Below are positions 1-8,500 of a DNA stretch of 64,000 bases, piece after piece. Below the pieces are notes generated by a model. That model saw only the letters and a list, made by a program, of their open reading frames with translations, searched no databases and was not told where the DNA came from. The first letter of the stretch is position 1; every line of letters starts with the position of its first letter. The position numbers were made by a program, and so were the translations under genes. The DNA comes from Winogradskyella undariae. Lineage in GTDB: Bacteria; Bacteroidota; Bacteroidia; Flavobacteriales; Flavobacteriaceae. The stretch covers positions 310,001 through 374,000 of the forward strand of contig NZ_JABTEL010000001.1 in assembly GCF_013285155.1 (NCBI RefSeq), read 5' to 3'.

Positions 1-342
1 TTCTCGGGTATCTCGCTCAAGACCTAAAGCGGTAATTACAACCTCATCTAAGGCAGCCAAATCTTCTTCCAATTCTATATTAATAATGGTGTTGTTACCA
101 ATAGTAACCGTTTGTGTTTTGTAGCTTAAAAAAGAAAAGGTGAGTTTATCTGTCTTAGAATTTACAGTAATAACATAAGTGCCTTCATCGTTAGAAGATG
201 TTCCCTGACCGTTATTTGCAGTAATGTTTACAAATGGTAAAGGGTTTTTTGAGCCGGCTTCTGTAACCGTACCTGTAATTATAATTTGAGCATTACTGAA
301 AAAGCAAAAGCATAGCAGTAAGCATAAGTAAATGTGCTTCAT
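1..342 (-). CDS. SusC/RagA-type TonB-linked outer membrane receptor, N-terminal part
   Basis: The gene is cut by the window edge; only its first 114 codons are present, read from an ATG at 342. The product starts with a signal peptide ending in SNAQ, followed by a carboxypeptidase-regulatory-like beta-sandwich (about residues 20-95) of the kind found at the N-terminus of SusC proteins. It then shows a TonB-box-like stretch, DEVVITALGLERDTRE, typical of this family. The full protein would be near 1000 residues and form a 22-strand barrel importing glycans or peptides with a SusD partner. Neither the barrel nor SusD is visible, so the substrate cannot be judged. Confidence 0.85.
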   Translation of the reverse strand, partial: MKHIYLCLLLCFCFFSNAQIIITGTVTEAGSKNPLPFVNITANNGQGTSSNDEGTYVITVNSKTDKLTFSFLSYKTQTVTIGNNTIINIELEEDLAALDEVVITALGLERDTRE

Positions 343-349
343 ATGTAGA

Positions 350-362
350 CCACAAAGTGTGG
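350..362. repeat. Small palindrome before the SusC-like start codon
   Basis: CCACA-AAG-TGTGG ends 7 bp upstream of the receptor's ATG (minus strand), and a run of six T follows it on the plus strand. It could be an operator, a 5'-UTR hairpin or a weak terminator. The rest of the 89-bp gap (343-431) shows nothing else I recognise. Confidence 0.3.
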
Positions 363-431
363 CGGTTTTTTAAAATGTTAGATTATTTGAAAGAAAAAAT
401 CCTTAGGAATTAATGAAATTAAAACCCAATT

Positions 432-1112
432 TTAAATATGAAGTAAAATAGGTGAGCCTTTATTGTATTGTTTTTTGAAAACTGTTTTACCATGAAAAAC
501 AGAGGCTACTATTACAATTGTTTTTACTGTTTTTAGAATTTTTAAAAGCAGTTTTCTAATGTTGAAATCTAAAGACTTAAAACTTTTTAAGATCAGTTCT
601 ATATCTGAAGTGTCATCAATATCTGTTAGCGTTTCTAAGTAAGAAATACTTTCGTTTTGTTGTTGTAATTCTTGATGTAAACAACGTCTTAATTTTGACG
701 TTTGCCAAGGTAAATTTTGGATTTCTGTTTTACTAAAATGTGCTTTTTTGAAACCCATTAAATAGAATCCTCCATCGGTTGAAGGTCCTAAAACATAATC
801 TGAATTCTCTAATTTATCTTTGGCTTTTACTATAAGATTAGCGGTAAGGTTGGGGATATCATTACCAAGTGTTATAACATTTTGAAACCCTTGGTTAAAA
901 ACGGTTTCAATAGCATTGGTAAAACGTTCTCCAAATGAATGTCCTTTTTGCGCTTTCTCAGAAATATGAAAATAAGGTAAACCCGCTTTTTTTACTGTTT
1001 TTACAGTATCAGAATCAAGCAAATTAAAGAAGTCAGAAGAAGCAACTGATTTTGACGTCAATTGTTTTTCTGCAGAATTTGCAAAGATTAATATGGCGGT
1101 TTTGTTATTCAT
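432..1112 (-). CDS. DUF2064 / TIGR04282-type glycosyltransferase, arsenosugar-associated
   Basis: A 226-residue protein with the GT-A-like fold expected of the DUF2064 family. Visible marks are the N-terminal strand AILIFAN, the nucleotide/metal-site segment LGNDIPNL (about residues 81-88) and GPSTDGGFYLMGF (about 108-120). Members found next to radical SAM ArsS are thought to work in arsenosugar assembly, moving a sugar onto or from the arsenic-bearing nucleoside; that role comes from gene context. It is the last gene of a minus-strand run, 71 bp after arsS. The C-terminal third is basic and hydrophobic (KLLLKILKTVKTIVIVASVF) and unlike the core domain, so it may touch the membrane. The exact substrate is unknown. 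Confidence 0.75.
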   Translation of the reverse strand: MNNKTAILIFANSAEKQLTSKSVASSDFFNLLDSDTVKTVKKAGLPYFHISEKAQKGHSFGERFTNAIETVFNQGFQNVITLGNDIPNLTANLIVKAKDKLENSDYVLGPSTDGGFYLMGFKKAHFSKTEIQNLPWQTSKLRRCLHQELQQQNESISYLETLTDIDDTSDIELILKSFKSLDFNIRKLLLKILKTVKTIVIVASVFHGKTVFKKQYNKGSPILLHI

Positions 1113-1117
1113 TGGTT

Positions 1118-1137
1118 ATTCCTGCTCAGGCAAGAAT
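1118..1137. repeat. Palindromic repeat, family C, copy 1
   Basis: ATTCCTGC-TCAG-GCAAGAAT, arms of 8 with one mismatch, lies 6 bp upstream of the start codon of the DUF2064 gene. A perfect relative (TTCCTGC-gaag-GCAGGAA) sits just before ilvA at 44552-44569. Confidence 0.6.
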
Positions 1138-1183
1138 GTAATTTTGTTTCTATTGTGATATTTCTACTTTTATCTGAATTTGT

Positions 1184-2239
1184 TTATGCTACAACACCTT
1201 GGCAACTACTTCCTGCTCCAGCAGTACAACCATAGCAATGTTGAGAAATAACGATGTTTCTTCCTTCTAATAATTCTTCGTTAAATTCTGAAATATGCCT
1301 AGACTTACTATTTACGGGTAATTCTAACATCTGATTAAAATCACAATCAAATAAATAGCCATCCCAACTAATAGATAGTGTATTAGTACACATTACGTTT
1401 TCAACAGCAGTAGGATTATAAGCTTCTACTAAAGAGTACATGTAATCTTCGTAGTTTTCGGAAGCGATTAAATAATCTAAAAATCTAGCAATTGGTAAGT
1501 TTGTAATCGCAAATAAATTGTGAAATTCAATACCAAAATCGTCCATCAATGCCTTTTTGAAATCTTTTTCCATAGCCGCTTGGTCTCCTGGTAAAAATGC
1601 ACCTGAAGGATTGTAAACCAAATCTAATCTTAGGTCGCTACCTGGCATTCCGTAGCCAACAGCATTTAATTCTTGTAACGCTTTTATAGATTTATCAAAA
1701 ACACCATCACCACGTTGTTTATCTGTTTTTCCACGTGTCCAGTGTGGCATGGAACTCACGACATGTACATTGTGTTTTTTAAAGAATTCTGGTAAATCGT
1801 AGTATTTTTTGTTAGCTCTAATAATAGTTAGGTTAGAACGTACTATAAAATCTGTAATACCAACTTTAGCCGCTTCTTCTACAAACCATCTAAAATCCGG
1901 ATTCATTTCTGGCGCTCCACCAGTTAAATCGAGTGTGTGTGCGCCAGAGTTTTTGATCACTTCAAGACATTGTCTCATGGTGTCTCTAGTCATTATCTCT
2001 TTTCGGTCCGGACCAGCATCAACATGGCAATGGTCGCAAACTTGGTTGCACATGTAGCCTACATTGATTTGTAAAATTTCTAGTTTTTTTGCTTTTATAG
2101 GAAATTGACTCGTTTTTGAAATCTTATCTTTAAAGGTTGGTAATTCACCATTTTTAAAAATGCCATTAGAGAGGATTTCTAATTGCTTATTGCTTTGCGC
2201 TAAATCGTTTCCGAGTTTTTTCAGGGACTTTGTTGCCAT
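1184..2239 (-). CDS. arsS: Radical SAM protein ArsS (arsenosugar biosynthesis)
   Basis: A 351-residue radical SAM enzyme. The cluster-binding motif is C64-x3-C68-x2-C71, inside NVGYMCNQVCDHCHVDAGP. The family C-terminal domain (DUF3641) ends in a Cys-rich tail with C335, C338 and C346 in HCYGCTAGAGSSCQG. Family knowledge: ArsS joins a 5'-deoxyadenosyl group to dimethylarsenic, giving the precursor of arsenosugars, and acts after the methyltransferase ArsM. Some family members are selenoproteins at the C-terminal tail; here the positions are ordinary Cys codons and there is no in-frame TGA. Neighbours are an AhpD-like protein (56 bp upstream) and the DUF2064 protein. No arsM is visible in the window. 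Confidence 0.88.
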   Translation of the reverse strand: MATKSLKKLGNDLAQSNKQLEILSNGIFKNGELPTFKDKISKTSQFPIKAKKLEILQINVGYMCNQVCDHCHVDAGPDRKEIMTRDTMRQCLEVIKNSGAHTLDLTGGAPEMNPDFRWFVEEAAKVGITDFIVRSNLTIIRANKKYYDLPEFFKKHNVHVVSSMPHWTRGKTDKQRGDGVFDKSIKALQELNAVGYGMPGSDLRLDLVYNPSGAFLPGDQAAMEKDFKKALMDDFGIEFHNLFAITNLPIARFLDYLIASENYEDYMYSLVEAYNPTAVENVMCTNTLSISWDGYLFDCDFNQMLELPVNSKSRHISEFNEELLEGRNIVISQHCYGCTAGAGSSCQGVVA

Positions 2240-2295
2240 TAATTATTGCTCTTTGTTGTAATTCTTACGAAAAAAAAGAGGTTAAGGTTTTATGC

Positions 2296-2631
2296 TTAAC
2301 CGTCTAATTTATTCACTTTATTCATCATTTGTACACCATGTACTAAAGTTGCGCCACTTTTTATTGCTGCACCAACATGTATGGCTTCCATCATTTGTTC
2401 TTTGGTAACACCACGTTGTAATGTGTCTTTTGTGTAAGCATCAATGCAATATGGACATTGTTCTGTGTGTGCTACAGCTAAGGCAATTAATGATTTTTCG
2501 CGCGCTGTTAGTGCGCCTTCTTCAAATACCTTACCGTAATAATCGAAGAATTTAGTTCCTAGTTCTTCATTCCATTCTGTGATTTTTCCGAATTTGCGTA
2601 AATCCGCAGCATCGTAATATGGTTTTGACAT
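2296..2631 (-). CDS. AhpD-like carboxymuconolactone decarboxylase-family protein, arsenosugar-associated
   Basis: A 111-residue all-helical protein of the AhpD/CMD family with the redox pair CPYC in the segment HTEQCPYCIDAY, followed by GVTKEQMMEAIHVGAAIKSG. In AhpD the CxxC plus a nearby His and Glu carry out thiol-based peroxide or disulfide reduction. The versions found beside arsS are annotated as peroxidase-like accessories of arsenosugar synthesis, with unknown exact function. I place the start at the ATG at 2631 (MSKPYYDAADLRKFG); the reading frame extends 9 codons further to a TTG at 2658, but that extension has no family-like sequence. It lies between guaD and arsS and is probably co-transcribed with arsS. 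Confidence 0.8.
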   Translation of the reverse strand: MSKPYYDAADLRKFGKITEWNEELGTKFFDYYGKVFEEGALTAREKSLIALAVAHTEQCPYCIDAYTKDTLQRGVTKEQMMEAIHVGAAIKSGATLVHGVQMMNKVNKLDG

Positions 2632-2720
2632 AATATTTTTTTGATTTAGAACAATCAATATACTGTATTATGTCGAAGTTAAATTGTAAAAATTACAGAA
2701 ATTTATGAAGAGAACTCATT

Positions 2721-3194
2721 TTAGTATTCTGTTTTGTCTATTTTTTTAGTCCATTCTTGAAATGGTTCTAAGGCTATTTCGCGTGCTAATTGCTGAAAAG
2801 GAATACTTCTTTTTTCGTAAGGAAGCGGGATTTCTTTGTAAATAAATTCGTCATCAAAACCAATATTTGCAGCATCTACTTGGTTACTTCCGTAGTAAAC
2901 TTTATCTGGTCTGGCCCAATAAATAGCACCTAAACACATTGGGCAAGGTTCGCAAGAGGTATAAATTTCGCAACCTTCTAATTGAAAAGAATCTAAGTTT
3001 TTGCAAGCATCTCTAATAGCTGTAACTTCGGCATGTGCTGTTGGGTCATTTGTAGAGGTCACTTTATTATTTCCGCGTCCTACAATTTTTCCATCCTTAA
3101 CAACAACGCAGCCAAAAGGTCCGCCTTCATTGTTATTCATTCCTTTTAAAGCTGCATTTACAGCTTCTTTCATAAATTGTTCTTTATCTGTCAT
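2721..3194 (-). CDS. guaD: Guanine deaminase, cytidine-deaminase fold
   Basis: A 157-residue cytoplasmic zinc deaminase. Zinc ligands are H54 (with the proton shuttle E56 in HAEVTAIR) and the PCxxC pair C84/C87 in TSCEPCPMCLGAIYWARP. Length and sequence closely resemble the Bacillus subtilis GuaD as I remember it, including the C-terminal swapped tail ending in EY that helps close the active site. It turns guanine into xanthine plus ammonia in purine salvage. A TadA tRNA adenosine deaminase is the main alternative, but the IYWARPDKVYYG and GFDDEFIYKEI segments favour GuaD. It is first in the minus-strand run leading to the arsenosugar genes; whether it shares their transcript is unclear. Confidence 0.88.
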   Translation of the reverse strand: MTDKEQFMKEAVNAALKGMNNNEGGPFGCVVVKDGKIVGRGNNKVTSTNDPTAHAEVTAIRDACKNLDSFQLEGCEIYTSCEPCPMCLGAIYWARPDKVYYGSNQVDAANIGFDDEFIYKEIPLPYEKRSIPFQQLAREIALEPFQEWTKKIDKTEY

Positions 3195-3245
3195 ATCTCA
3201 TTGTATCTGTTTATTGAAACTAATGCTTCAAAAAAATATAGATGT

Positions 3246-3253
3246 CAAAGATA
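3246..3253 (-). promoter_or_regulatory. Possible -7 box for guaD
   Basis: Read on the minus strand this is TATCTTTG, an exact match to the Bacteroidota -7 consensus TAnnTTTG, about 50 bp before the guaD start codon. I see only a weak -33 partner. Confidence 0.4.
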
Positions 3254-3293
3254 CTAGGTATTTATAAATGAAAGAATTTGATGAATAGAAGGG

Positions 3294-5579
3294 TTAAAAT
3301 GAATAACCAATTGCAAAATTTAAAACAGGCTCATCAACTTTAAAGTCCCATCGTTTTCCTTCTTCTACAGAAGGATCATGAAATGGTGCTGCTAAATCAA
3401 AACGTATTACAAAACCTTGTACGTCTATTCTAAGACCAATTCCGGTTCCCATTCCTAATTCATTTATAAAGTTAGAAGTGAATTTATCTTCACCATCAAA
3501 AGTAGGATTCTCTTTAGAGTTCCATACGTTTCCGGCATCTGCAAAAATGGCTCCTTTAAAGAAAGAAAATAAAGGAAAGCGGTATTCGGCGTTAGCTTCT
3601 AATCTAATGTTTCCGGTTTGGTCAAAATAACTGCTGCTGCTGTCATCGTCTGATTCTCCGTTATAAGTTCCTGGTCCTAATGAACGAATGCTAAAAGCTC
3701 TTACACTGTAAGGTCCGCCTGAGAAATATTGTTTTACGTAAGGGATAACTTCAGAGTTTCCATAGGGCAAGCCATAACCTGCAAAAAACCGTGTAGCGAT
3801 GGTTTGTTCCCTATTTTTTCCGAAGTTAAGATGAAATCTAAAATCTACATCAGCCTTTGCGTACTGCGCATATTGTAAACCTAAAAAAGTATCTGATTCT
3901 CCAGATTCTCCAGACTGGCCTAAAAGGCTAATGGAATTCCCCGCAACATCTAAAGTGGTATTTAAATAAAATTGATGAGGGTCGTTGCTGTCTATCATTT
4001 CATTATAGGTAAATGAAAATGTCATTCCTGAAATAAATTGCTGATCAAAACTAAGTTGCAGAAATGGGTTGTCGTCTAATATTTCTTCAAACTCCGTTGA
4101 GGTTTTGGCGAGTTGTGTATAGTTTACAGATATTGGATTAAACTCATATGTAATATATTTATTAGCATTCCATGAGTAACCAAAAAGGCCATTTCCTGAT
4201 ATTAAGGTGTATAACTCACTTCTACTTAAGTAACTTAAACCAAGACTTGTTTTTGTTTTAGGTACAGAATATTCAAAGAAATCTTCGTTGAATTTAATAG
4301 GGAATAAGACACGTGGAAATATAAGTTCTGCTTTAAGTCCTAGTTCAACACTACTTAAACCTGCATTGTCTCCGCTTCCAAATTGAGTTTCATAACCAAC
4401 ATTTGTGCTAAGGTTAAGTGTTTCTCCTCCTTTAAATAAATTTCTATTACTGTAAGTTAACGCTAAGTTTGGACCTGTAAAATTGTTAGATTTGGTAACC
4501 GCTTGCAGTTCTGCACGTACAGCTCTTTTTGTTAAAGGTGATAAGTATATGTTAGCTTCTAAGGCTGCTAAGCTATCGGTTAAGGAACTGTCGATTTCTT
4601 TATATTGAATGTTTACAAATTTATAAGCACCAATACTTGAAAGTCGTCTAGAGGTGTTTTTAGAAGTATTAGGATTGTATAATTCTCCTTCTTTTATGGT
4701 GATAAATTTATCGAGTCGTTTTGGGTCGAAAAATAAAGAATCTTGAAAATAATTTTTACTATTTACGCGTTCTACAGGAATTTGAGTTGAATCCGTGATT
4801 TTGTAATTAGGATAAATATTGACATTTTTTATATAATAAGGAACGGTTGATTTTTTTGGAACTTCAGCCTTTAGTTTAAGAAATAAATCAAACTTTTTAT
4901 TATCATATTGATTGGTATCAGCTTCAAAAACGAAAAATTCTGGATTAAGGTTATAATATCCTTTCTGTTTTAATGCTGCATCTATACGTTGCCTTTCTAA
5001 CTTCATATTAGATAAATCGAAACGCGAAGATTTTTTAAACGGGGATTTGTCAGTAACTTCTTTTACATCTTTATAGATGGTTGAAGGCATAGAGTCTACC
5101 TGAAAATTCTCCATGGCGTAAGGTGTCGTAACTTTTAAGTTATAAGTTACGGAAGCTTCTGTTTTCTTTTCTTCAAATGAAGAACTTGCGCTACTATAAA
5201 AAAAGCCTTTATTTTCTAGGCGGTTTTCTAAAATGTCTTCAACTTCAAAAGTTGAAACATTAGATTGATAAACGGGTTTTTCTCCTATTTGTTTATAAAG
5301 CCAGCGGTTAATAAAACCAGGCTTTTCTTTTTGCATTTTGTAATGAAAAAATAACCCAGGATGCATTCCTAAGAATTTTGAATTAGGCTCTGGACGTAAA
5401 ACACTGTTTAATTCCGTTTTTAATTCTGCTAAATTATCTACATTACTGTCTGATTCAATTTCTATTTTAGCACCTGTGTACAAACGGTCTCCTTCCGGAA
5501 TGTGTTTTGTTATACTACAAGAATAGACAAAGATTCCAAAGAATAAAAATGCGATTATATGTTTTAATTTATGATTCAA
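3294..5579 (-). CDS. tamL: TamL, BamA/TamA-family outer membrane lipoprotein
   Basis: A 761-residue protein with a lipoprotein signal peptide (lipobox near VYSC, Cys21) followed by SITKHIPEGDRLYTGA, the typical start of Bacteroidota TamL. POTRA-like repeats fill about residues 30-340 and a 16-strand Omp85 barrel fills the rest. The barrel includes the GPYSVRAF-like lid motif (GGPYSVRAFSIRSLGPG) and a closing strand ending in GYSF. TamL is the lipidated TamA counterpart of this phylum and works with TamB in outer-membrane protein assembly or lipid transport. It begins 3 bp after the tamB stop codon, so the two are translated from one message. Confidence 0.9.
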   Translation of the reverse strand: MNHKLKHIIAFLFFGIFVYSCSITKHIPEGDRLYTGAKIEIESDSNVDNLAELKTELNSVLRPEPNSKFLGMHPGLFFHYKMQKEKPGFINRWLYKQIGEKPVYQSNVSTFEVEDILENRLENKGFFYSSASSSFEEKKTEASVTYNLKVTTPYAMENFQVDSMPSTIYKDVKEVTDKSPFKKSSRFDLSNMKLERQRIDAALKQKGYYNLNPEFFVFEADTNQYDNKKFDLFLKLKAEVPKKSTVPYYIKNVNIYPNYKITDSTQIPVERVNSKNYFQDSLFFDPKRLDKFITIKEGELYNPNTSKNTSRRLSSIGAYKFVNIQYKEIDSSLTDSLAALEANIYLSPLTKRAVRAELQAVTKSNNFTGPNLALTYSNRNLFKGGETLNLSTNVGYETQFGSGDNAGLSSVELGLKAELIFPRVLFPIKFNEDFFEYSVPKTKTSLGLSYLSRSELYTLISGNGLFGYSWNANKYITYEFNPISVNYTQLAKTSTEFEEILDDNPFLQLSFDQQFISGMTFSFTYNEMIDSNDPHQFYLNTTLDVAGNSISLLGQSGESGESDTFLGLQYAQYAKADVDFRFHLNFGKNREQTIATRFFAGYGLPYGNSEVIPYVKQYFSGGPYSVRAFSIRSLGPGTYNGESDDDSSSSYFDQTGNIRLEANAEYRFPLFSFFKGAIFADAGNVWNSKENPTFDGEDKFTSNFINELGMGTGIGLRIDVQGFVIRFDLAAPFHDPSVEEGKRWDFKVDEPVLNFAIGYSF

Positions 5580-5582
5580 AGT

Positions 5583-8500
5583 CTAATTCTTTTTTGTTTC
5601 AACAGCTTTATCATTTACTTCTTCATTTGCTTTCTGTTCTTCCTCTTTAGCTTTTTGTTCTGCTTCTAGTTTAGCGTCATTTTTTTGTTTTTCTTTAAAA
5701 ATAGAATCCCAAAGTTCACTAAACTGATTAAATTCTTCTGTGAAAATTAACCCAATTCCACTAACAATAGTTTGTCCGTCAATAACGTTTTCAAATTCGC
5801 TTTTTCTAAAGCCTTTTAATCGATATCTACCATCTTCAGATAGAGTGTATTCTAAACTTACGTTGCCTATAATTGGGGTTTCTTCGCCTGAAGCACTGCT
5901 GCCTTGTAAATCAACTTCACTACCAACTCGTACGGTTAAACGATCGTTAAAAAGTTTCTTTTGAGCTGCAATATCTAATTGAGTTCTATCTGCTGGTGAG
6001 TCTCCTTGGTAATCGGTATAACTGTCTAGTCCAAAATCTAATTCTACACCTGTGTTGCCCATTATTTTATCAGAAAATGCATTTAATTGTTCAGAGACGG
6101 CATCATTTAAGTTATCTCTAGCAATAGTTGCAAATCCGCCATCACTACCATCACTACCTGATTCTGGGTAAAAACGATTTAAGACTAATAAAGAAAACAC
6201 TTGCTTGTTTAATTCGCTTTCTTGCTCATTGACTTGTTGTACTCTGGTGTAAACTTGACCTCCAATAGCGCCTTGATCTTCTTCGGGCATATCTAAACCA
6301 AATGAGATTTGAGGCTGTAATAATTCGCCTTCAATATTAAGGTAAACATTAAAAGGTAATACTTGTCTATACTTGCTTTGTACGGAAGGATCTGCACCCG
6401 AAATTTGAGAAGCCATAAGTGAGGACGCTGAGGTTTCTAAATTGTAAATAGCTCTAACATCTAGTTGGGCATCTAATGGATCTCCAGACCAAGTAACACG
6501 ACTGCCTGGTGCGATTAAGAATTTTCTATTGACTAAATTATAAAGGTTAAGTTCATAGTGACCATCAGTAATTTCGTAAGCACCAGAAAGTGTTATTCGA
6601 CCATTAGGAACCATGGTAAAAATAAAATCGCCTTCACCTGCAGCTTTAAAATTGTCGCCTGTTTCTTCATCGAGAATTACGGTAACCGAAGCTTTTTTGC
6701 CAACCTTAATTTGCGTTGAAATATCAAAGCCTTTAATAGTAGCCGTTTGTTTTTCTGTTTGGGTTAAAATAGCATCGGGATTTTCACGATTAACGAAGGT
6801 TACCACACCGTCTCGCTCTTCAATATTTGCTACAGAAGCAGGCATTACATATTTAAGATCTGTGTCTGATCCTAAAGTAAGTTTAGCGTTTAGTTTAGGA
6901 ATTTGTAAATCTCCAGTAAGTTTAGCATTAGCATCAAAAGTTACTTTGCCGTAAAAAGCTTCATTATCTTCTTTTGTGGCGTTTAATACTTGAAAATTAG
7001 TGGCTTTAACATCTAAATTAAACGTTGGGTTAATAAAACTTTCCGTTCCAACAGATCCAGAAATGACTAAATTATTATTGTTTTCATCTCGTATGGTGAA
7101 GTTTTTCATGGAAAGTCCATCATTATTCACATTTAGAGTTTCGTTAGCCATCGTAAACTTTGTATTCAGTTTAGTGGCGTTAAAGCCTGCGTTGTTAAAC
7201 GTTATAGAGCCACTATATTGCGGATTAGATGTTGTGCCTGTAACTTTAAAAGCACCAGAAAAACTTCCTTCAGTATCTTTAACTTCTCCTAATGATAGCG
7301 TATTAAGCGCTTTCATTTGAAATGAATTAATATCTAAGTTAAGATCTAAATTAGCGTCATTATTAGACACGGTATAATCGCCTTTAAGGTCAAAATCAAT
7401 ATCACCATCTTTAAGTCCGGCGTTAAAAGCATAACTGTTATTGTCTAATGAATTTCCTTTTAAACTAAAGGTTCCTAAGTCGGTTTTTAGCATTTCGAAT
7501 TTAGAAATACTTAAATCAGCAATAATCCCTGCGTTTGTAAACGGATCCTCGAGTATAAAATCTCCATTAAGTTGCCCATTAGCAATTTCAGTTTCAGGAT
7601 TTAGGTAATTAAAAAACTCATCGATATCAAAATTTTCAAAGATTACGGCTATGTGCTCTTTTGTGATTTCTGAGAGTTTATCTGTTAAAGCTATAGATTG
7701 ATTGTTTTTAGAAATCTTAAATTCATTAAAAGCGAGTTTATTATCACTTAAAATAGCTTCATTGTTTGATGGTATTGTCCATTGTTGACTATTAAGTAAA
7801 AGGCTATCTGGTTGTACGGTAAAAGTTAGTTTTTCTCGGTTACCAGTAATGTTAGTATTAACATTCATAATTTTCTTATCGTCATGATAACCAGAGAAAT
7901 TTAATGCTAATTCATTATTAGTTTGCTGGCCTGTAATTATTGTTTTAGGCATATTTATAGGACCTGCAGTAATGTTATCAAAGCCAAAATTAAAATTGAA
8001 GTCCGTTTTGTCAGTATTCATAGCAAAGGTCAAATTATCTAAAGTGTTTCCACTATAATTAATATGAGGTGCATCTATTTTCGCTTTTAAAATTCTTGCT
8101 TTTTCATTGAAATTCATAGAAATAGCAATGGTGTCTAAATCTTGTACGTTGACCAAAAAGACATCGTTAAGTAATGGGGATTGAGAAATTTTGCCTTTAA
8201 GATCTAACTTTACAAAATCGGTAATAGTATCTGATACTTGTTCATCTCTATAAAAATAACTGAGTATATGACGTTGTAGAGATTTGCTGAAAGTTTGTGG
8301 ATTGGCATTAGATTTTAGATTAAAATCGAGCATTTTATTAGATATAGAAACCGAAGTGGTGTCTTTATTTACGTAGGCTAAAGCGTTTAACTCCCCTAAA
8401 AGATATGTTTTATTATCATAAACAATGACTCCGTTTTCTATGGTTGCAGAAGCATCGTAAAATTCACTATTGCCTTTAAAGTTAGCATCGAGCGACAGTG

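Noticed and set aside
1184-2239. ArsS as a selenoprotein
   Set aside because: The C-terminal positions are Cys codons and no in-frame TGA is present.
2632-2658. Longer start of the AhpD-like protein at a TTG
   Set aside because: The added nine residues do not look family-like, and an ATG at 2631 gives the usual length.
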